Source: Lentzea cavernae
GTDB lineage: Bacteria > Actinomycetota > Actinomycetes > Mycobacteriales > Pseudonocardiaceae
DNA: 64,000 nucleotides
Assembly (NCBI RefSeq): GCF_014653695.1
Contig: NZ_BNAR01000006.1
Coordinates: forward strand, 310,001 to 374,000
Direction of reading: 5' to 3'
Below, in pieces: positions 60,618 through 64,000 of the stretch; position 1 is the stretch's first letter, and every line of letters begins with the position of its first letter. The position numbers and the translations under genes are program-made. A model generated the notes under the pieces. It did not search any database, had not been told where the DNA came from, and saw only the letters and a list, made by a program, of their open reading frames with translations.

Positions 60618-61778
60618 TCAGCTGGTCGGCGCCCAGTAGAGGAGCCTCGTGGTCGTGCTCGGACCGGGGTTGGTCACCTTGCCGTTGGTGGCGTTGGAGG
60701 TGATCGCGGTCGCCACCTGGGCGGGCGTCACGTTCCGGTTGCCCTGCAGGTAGCGGGCCACCACGCCGGCGACGTGCGGCGACGCCATCGAGGTGCCGGA
60801 GATGGTGTTCGTGGCCGTGTCGCTGGTGTTCCACGTGGACGTGATGCCACCACCGGGCGCGAACACGTCGACTCCGGCGCCGTAGTTGGAGAACGACGAC
60901 CGCGCGTCGGTGCGCTCGGTCGAGCCGACGGTCAGCGCCGCCGCCACGCGCGCCGGTGAGAAGCCCGAGGCGTTGGCGTTGGAGTTGCCCGCCGCGACGG
61001 CGAACGTCACGCCGCGCGTGATGGCGCCCTGCACGGCGTTGTCGAGCGAGGTGTTGGCGCCACCGCCCAGGGACATGTTGGCGACAGCGGGCTTGACGTG
61101 GTTGTTCGCCACCCAGTCCACGCCCGCGACGACACCGGCGATGGTGCCGGAGCCGGAGTTGTTCAGCACGCGGACGGCGATGATGTTGGCCTGCTTCGCG
61201 ACACCGTGCAGCGTTCCCGCGACGGTGCCGGCGACGTGCGTGCCGTGGCCGTTGCCGTCCTGCGCGACGGCGTCGTTGTCGACGAGGTCACGACCGTTGC
61301 TCGCACGGCCGCCGAAGTCGCGGTGCGAGATCCGGACACCGGTGTCGATGATGTAGGCGTTCACTCCGGAACCGGTGCTGTTGTAGGTGTAGCGCTGGTC
61401 GAGCGGCAGGTTGCGCTGGTCGATCCGGTCGAGGCCCCACGACGGCGGGTTGACCTGGGTGGCCTGGATGCTGACGACCTGGTCGCGTTCCACGTACTCG
61501 ACCGAGGGGTCGGCGGCGAGTCTGCGCGCCTGCGCGTCGCTCATCTTCACCGAGAAGCCCTGGAACACGGAGCTGTAGACGTGGCCGACCTGGCCGCCGA
61601 ACCGGGAACCGAGGGTCTGCGCGCTCGCGGTGACCGCGTTGTCCTTGAGCTTCACGATGAAGCTGCCGGAGATGTTCTCACCCGGTGAAACGCGGATCTC
61701 GCCCACTGCCGCCGTGGCGGGCGCCGCGAAGGCGGCGATCATGATCGCGGAGCCCAGCAGAGTCGCTGTCTTGCGCAT
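60618..61778 (-). CDS. Secreted subtilisin-family serine protease 3
   Basis: This 386-residue preproprotein has a signal peptide (cleavage near ATA-AVG), an I9 propeptide (GSFIVKLKDN to VERDQVV) and an S8 domain with Asp145, His178, Asn265 and Ser330 (GTSMASPHVAG). It is closely similar to subtilase 1 ([17 protein letters not shown] and AAGNSNANASGFSPARV shared). It is the first of the tandem set and is divergent from the HTH gene at 61958, with an inverted repeat between them. Confidence 0.95.
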   Translation of the reverse strand: MRKTATLLGSAIMIAAFAAPATAAVGEIRVSPGENISGSFIVKLKDNAVTASAQTLGSRFGGQVGHVYSSVFQGFSVKMSDAQARRLAADPSVEYVERDQVVSIQATQVNPPSWGLDRIDQRNLPLDQRYTYNSTGSGVNAYIIDTGVRISHRDFGGRASNGRDLVDNDAVAQDGNGHGTHVAGTVAGTLHGVAKQANIIAVRVLNNSGSGTIAGVVAGVDWVANNHVKPAVANMSLGGGANTSLDNAVQGAITRGVTFAVAAGNSNANASGFSPARVAAALTVGSTERTDARSSFSNYGAGVDVFAPGGGITSTWNTSDTATNTISGTSMASPHVAGVVARYLQGNRNVTPAQVATAITSNATNGKVTNPGPSTTTRLLYWAPTS

Positions 61779-61821
61779 TGTGCAGTCCTGTTCGTAGCAG
61801 GGATGCTGCGGGAACCCACTC

Positions 61822-61845
61822 GGACTATTGGCGGCGTAATAGTCC
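61822..61845. promoter_or_regulatory. Inverted repeat between subtilase 3 and the HTH gene
   Basis: GGACTATT (61822-61829) and AATAGTCC (61838-61845) are perfect inverted repeats with 8 bp between them. The element lies 44 bp upstream of the subtilase 3 start and about 113 bp upstream of the HTH gene, and is more AT-rich than its surroundings. It is a good operator candidate. Confidence 0.55.
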
Positions 61846-61937
61846 CGAGATCTGAACCTGCCGAGTTTGCAACCCGGACAAAACCGCCGATCGGCTGTAC
61901 CGCGTTCCCTTTGCTGCCGATAGCCTTCCGATCTTGA

Positions 61938-61952
61938 CTCCGTGAAACGGAG
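61938..61952 (+). promoter_or_regulatory. Hairpin that pairs with the ribosome site of the HTH gene
   Basis: CTCCGT (61938-61943) pairs with ACGGAG (61947-61952) around GAA. The 3' arm includes part of the GGAGG ribosome site (61949-61953) for ATG 61958, so folding could limit translation. The stem is short. Confidence 0.35.
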
Positions 61953-61957
61953 GAGTG

Positions 61958-62863
61958 ATGCTCACGATTTACCCACCGCGTGAGGAGCTCGCCGACCTTC
62001 TCGTGACGGGCCCGTTCGCGGACGCGTTGCGGGTCGCGATCCAGGTGCGGGGACTGAGCCTGGAACGGCTGCAGCACCGGCTGAAGGTGCGGGGCGCGCC
62101 GATCAGCGTGACGGCGTTGAGCTACTGGCAGTCGGGACGGCGCAGACCCGAACGCCCCGAGTCGCTGATGGCGCTCGCGCAGCTGGAGAACGTGCTCGGA
62201 CTGCCGGAGACCGCCCTGAGCCGCCTGCTGGGCCCGCCCAGGCCGCGCGGTCGTTCCCGCAGACGGGAGCAGTCGGCACGGTCGCCGTGGGACGGTTCGG
62301 GCCTCGTGGTGACCGCCCAGCACGACAGGGTCGACGTCGCGCCCTGCGGCGGTGTGCGCGGTGTCCGGTCGCGGCAGGTCCTGCAGGCGAGCTCCGCCGA
62401 CGTGGACCGCTGGATCCTCTGCCAGGAAACGGGTTCCACGCAGCCCGCGGTCACGGCCGTCCGTTCCTGCCGGGTCGGCCGGATCGCCAGGGAACGCACG
62501 AACGGCGTGCTCGTCGCGGAGATGTTGTTCGACGAACCGATCTCCGCCGGGGAGTCGATCGCGATCGAGTACGAATTGATCTATCCACATCCGACTGCGG
62601 AGCACACGCATTTCCGGCGGTTCGGCGACCGCGTCCACGACTACGTGCTCGAGGTCAAATTCCCCGCCGGGTCCTCACCCGCTTCCTGTGAGCAGTTCGA
62701 GTCCGGTCCCGCCGGAGCGGAAACGTCCGGCGGCGCCCGCCCCGCCCCCGTGGACGACGGGGGTTACGCGCACGCCGCCGCGCTCGACTTCGGTCCCGGC
62801 GTCTACGGCATGCGCTGGACCGTCGCCGCGAACGCCCCGGGGTCGTCCACCCAGGGGAAGTGA
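61958..62863 (+). CDS. HTH regulator with C-terminal sensory-like domain
   Basis: This 301-residue protein has an N-terminal HTH region (about 18-90: FADALRVAIQVRGLSLERLQHRL, then ALSYWQSGRRRPERPESLMAL, like XRE proteins that read a specific start) and a C-terminal beta-rich domain (about 105-285, with RWILCQETG, AEMLFDEPISAGESIAIEYELIYPHP). It resembles regulators found in Pseudonocardiaceae. ATG 61958 is used; GTG 61955 is possible. It is divergent from the subtilase set and overlaps the convergent hydrolase gene by 61 bp. Confidence 0.75.
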   Translation: MLTIYPPREELADLLVTGPFADALRVAIQVRGLSLERLQHRLKVRGAPISVTALSYWQSGRRRPERPESLMALAQLENVLGLPETALSRLLGPPRPRGRSRRREQSARSPWDGSGLVVTAQHDRVDVAPCGGVRGVRSRQVLQASSADVDRWILCQETGSTQPAVTAVRSCRVGRIARERTNGVLVAEMLFDEPISAGESIAIEYELIYPHPTAEHTHFRRFGDRVHDYVLEVKFPAGSSPASCEQFESGPAGAETSGGARPAPVDDGGYAHAAALDFGPGVYGMRWTVAANAPGSSTQGK

Positions 62864-63606
62864 CCGGCACCGGGCTGCACGACCAGGGTCGCGCGCGGGA
62901 ACAGCTCCGCGAACTCCTGCGCGCGAGAAGGCGGTAGCGAGACGTCGTGCTCGCCCGCGACCAGAAGCGTTGGCACGTCGAGGTTCTGGAGCTTCTCGCG
63001 CACTCGCGCCGGGTCGAACGCACCGTCGGCGTAGAACTCCCTGGCCGCCCGCGGGTTGCGCGGGTGGTCGTCGAGCGCCCGCGCCGCGTCGTCCCACCGG
63101 CCGTGGAAGAACGGGCTGATCTTCGCGAACGCCTCGGGCGTCACCCTGCCCGCCCAGATCTCCTCGAACCCCTTGATCGCCTCGGCGTACCAGGGCTCAC
63201 CGGCGCGCCCCAGCGCGACCTCGCGGCGGTCGTCGTCGGTGACGTCGATGCCGACCACCCGCGGACTCGGTGCGACGAGCACGAGTTCCTTGACGCGCTC
63301 GGGAAAACGCGCGGCGTAGAGGACGGCGAGCGTGCCGCCGGCGGAGTGGCCGAGCAGCCTGATCCGGTCGAGCCCGAGGTGGCGCCGCAGCGCCTCCACG
63401 TCGTGGACCTGGCGGTCGACGCGGTAGTGGCCGGTCTCCTCCGACTCGCCGGTGCCCCGCAGGTCGAGCCGGACGACGTCGTTCAGCGGCAGTCTGCCCA
63501 GGTACGACGAGGCCTGCATCGGCCCGCCGGGCAGGCAGATCAACGGATCGCCGGCCTCGCCGTGGTAGGCGAGGCCGACGCCGTCAGCGTTCTGGAAAGT
63601 CCCCAT
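62803..63606 (-). CDS. Alpha/beta hydrolase (proline-iminopeptidase-like)
   Basis: This 267-residue protein has the ICLPGGPMQASSYLGRL oxyanion region, RLDLRGTGESE, nucleophile elbow GHSAGG, acid Asp in VAGEHDVSLP and His in GAGHFPWVDDP. The LPGGPG-like and RGTGxS motifs fit the proline-iminopeptidase branch, though other small substrates are possible. ATG 63606 is the family start. It overlaps the convergent HTH gene by 61 bp. Confidence 0.87.
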   Translation of the reverse strand: MGTFQNADGVGLAYHGEAGDPLICLPGGPMQASSYLGRLPLNDVVRLDLRGTGESEETGHYRVDRQVHDVEALRRHLGLDRIRLLGHSAGGTLAVLYAARFPERVKELVLVAPSPRVVGIDVTDDDRREVALGRAGEPWYAEAIKGFEEIWAGRVTPEAFAKISPFFHGRWDDAARALDDHPRNPRAAREFYADGAFDPARVREKLQNLDVPTLLVAGEHDVSLPPSRAQEFAELFPRATLVVQPGAGHFPWVDDPGAFAATVQRMP

Positions 63607-63619
63607 GCCGCGCAGTGTG

Positions 63620-64000
63620 TCAGTAGGAGCGGGGCAACTTCAGCGAGTTTTGCGCGACGAAGTTGAGCACCATCTCGCGCGACACGGGCGCGATGCGGGA
63701 GAGACGGGACGACGCGAGCATCGACGCGAGGCCGTACTCGCGGCTCAGGCCGTTGCCGCCGTGGATCTGGATCGCCTGGTCGACGGCCGCCGCGATGGCC
63801 TCCCCCGCCGCGTACTTGGCCATGTTCGCGGCCTCCCCCGCCTCCTTGTCGCGGCCGGAGTCGTAGAGCGCGGCCGCCTTCTGCGTCATCAGCCGGGCGA
63901 GCTCGACCTCGACGTGGATCTTCGCCAACGGGTGCGCGAGCCCCTGGTGCGCGCCGATCGGGGTGTCCCAGACCGTGCGCTGCTGCGCGTACGCGACGGC
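63620..64000 (-). CDS. Acyl-CoA dehydrogenase, C-terminal part
   Basis: The frame runs off position 64000, and at least 126 residues of the C-terminal domain are visible: QQRTVWDTPIGAHQGLAHPLA, the helix KIHVEVELARLMTQKAAALYDSG, and AAVDQAIQIHGGNGLSREYGL, which holds the GGNG motif of the family. It oxidises an acyl-CoA with FAD; chain length cannot be read. It lies 13 bp upstream of the alpha/beta hydrolase on the same strand. Confidence 0.9.
   Translation of the reverse strand, partial: AVAYAQQRTVWDTPIGAHQGLAHPLAKIHVEVELARLMTQKAAALYDSGRDKEAGEAANMAKYAAGEAIAAAVDQAIQIHGGNGLSREYGLASMLASSRLSRIAPVSREMVLNFVAQNSLKLPRSY

Overview
The window comes from a high-GC actinomycete. The evidence points to Pseudonocardiales (Lentzea, Lechevalieria, Saccharothrix or Actinosynnema-like), although no rRNA or marker gene here fixes the genus. 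Supporting traits are GC-rich third codon positions, mycothiol metabolism (MscR), an XRE/DUF5753 plus DUF397 pair, a SARP-NB-ARC-TPR regulator, a WS/DGAT acyltransferase, rare TTA codons in a few accessory genes, and many genes whose -10 box (TANNNT) lies 7-8 nt before the start codon, as in leaderless transcripts. There are no rRNAs, tRNAs, insertion sequences, CRISPR arrays or polyketide/non-ribosomal peptide genes. It reads as ordinary chromosomal arm sequence with several accessory modules.

Layout. 1-1650: start of a secreted CBM56 carbohydrate-active protein with a LacI-type palindrome over its start, then an XRE/DUF397 pair. 1626-5900: a four-gene operon made of an amino-acid-type ABC transporter (binding protein, permease, ATPase) and a protein that fuses a class V aminotransferase to a YheO-PAS/DauR-type HTH; paired direct repeats lie in its promoter. 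6200-7700: thioredoxin behind a SigR-type promoter, then a holin-X/DUF3618/DUF4235 membrane-stress operon. 7743-9962: VOC protein, mycothiol-dependent formaldehyde dehydrogenase and an MBL hydrolase. 9967-14256: enoyl-CoA hydratase, DUF2332, a secreted protein of unknown role, and an SDR divergent from a MmyB-type regulator. 14261-18199: lipid locus with WS/DGAT and two alpha/beta hydrolases. 18508-24916: organosulfur operon (ROK regulator, TauD-type dioxygenase, flavin reductase, Ssu-type ABC transporter, DszA/NtaA-type monooxygenase). 24905-32529: patatin, phosphodiesterase, Tex, an orphan branched-chain-type binding protein, an epimerase remnant and a phytoene-dehydrogenase-like flavoprotein.

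32540-36032: a YtrA/GntR-type ABC efflux operon behind a perfect 16-bp-arm palindrome, and an SRPBCC protein. 36054-38175: a DUF4041/T5orf172 protein and a truncated paralogue. 39020-40185: two divergent secreted cell-wall hydrolase-like proteins. 40175-43015: the large SARP. 43208-46848: Mug glycosylase, a BON-like plus sunset-domain pair resembling mycobacterial ArfA/ArfC, a cytosolic 5'-nucleotidase and a DUF5666-like membrane protein. 46958-52587: two-component system leading into two GT39 glycosyltransferases, the second with an apparent 1-nt frameshift. 52357-54542: SGNH hydrolase and a kinase-like protein lacking its catalytic Asp, both with TTA codons. 54828-58111: aspS and a coupled HEAT-like pair. 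58174-61778: three tandem secreted subtilases, each with its own terminator and a shared leader motif, divergent from an HTH regulator. The window ends with an alpha/beta hydrolase and part of an acyl-CoA dehydrogenase.

The most unusual candidate is the 1626-5900 module. One operon encodes an amino-acid importer and a single protein that could both process an amino compound and sense it, under paired operator-like repeats.
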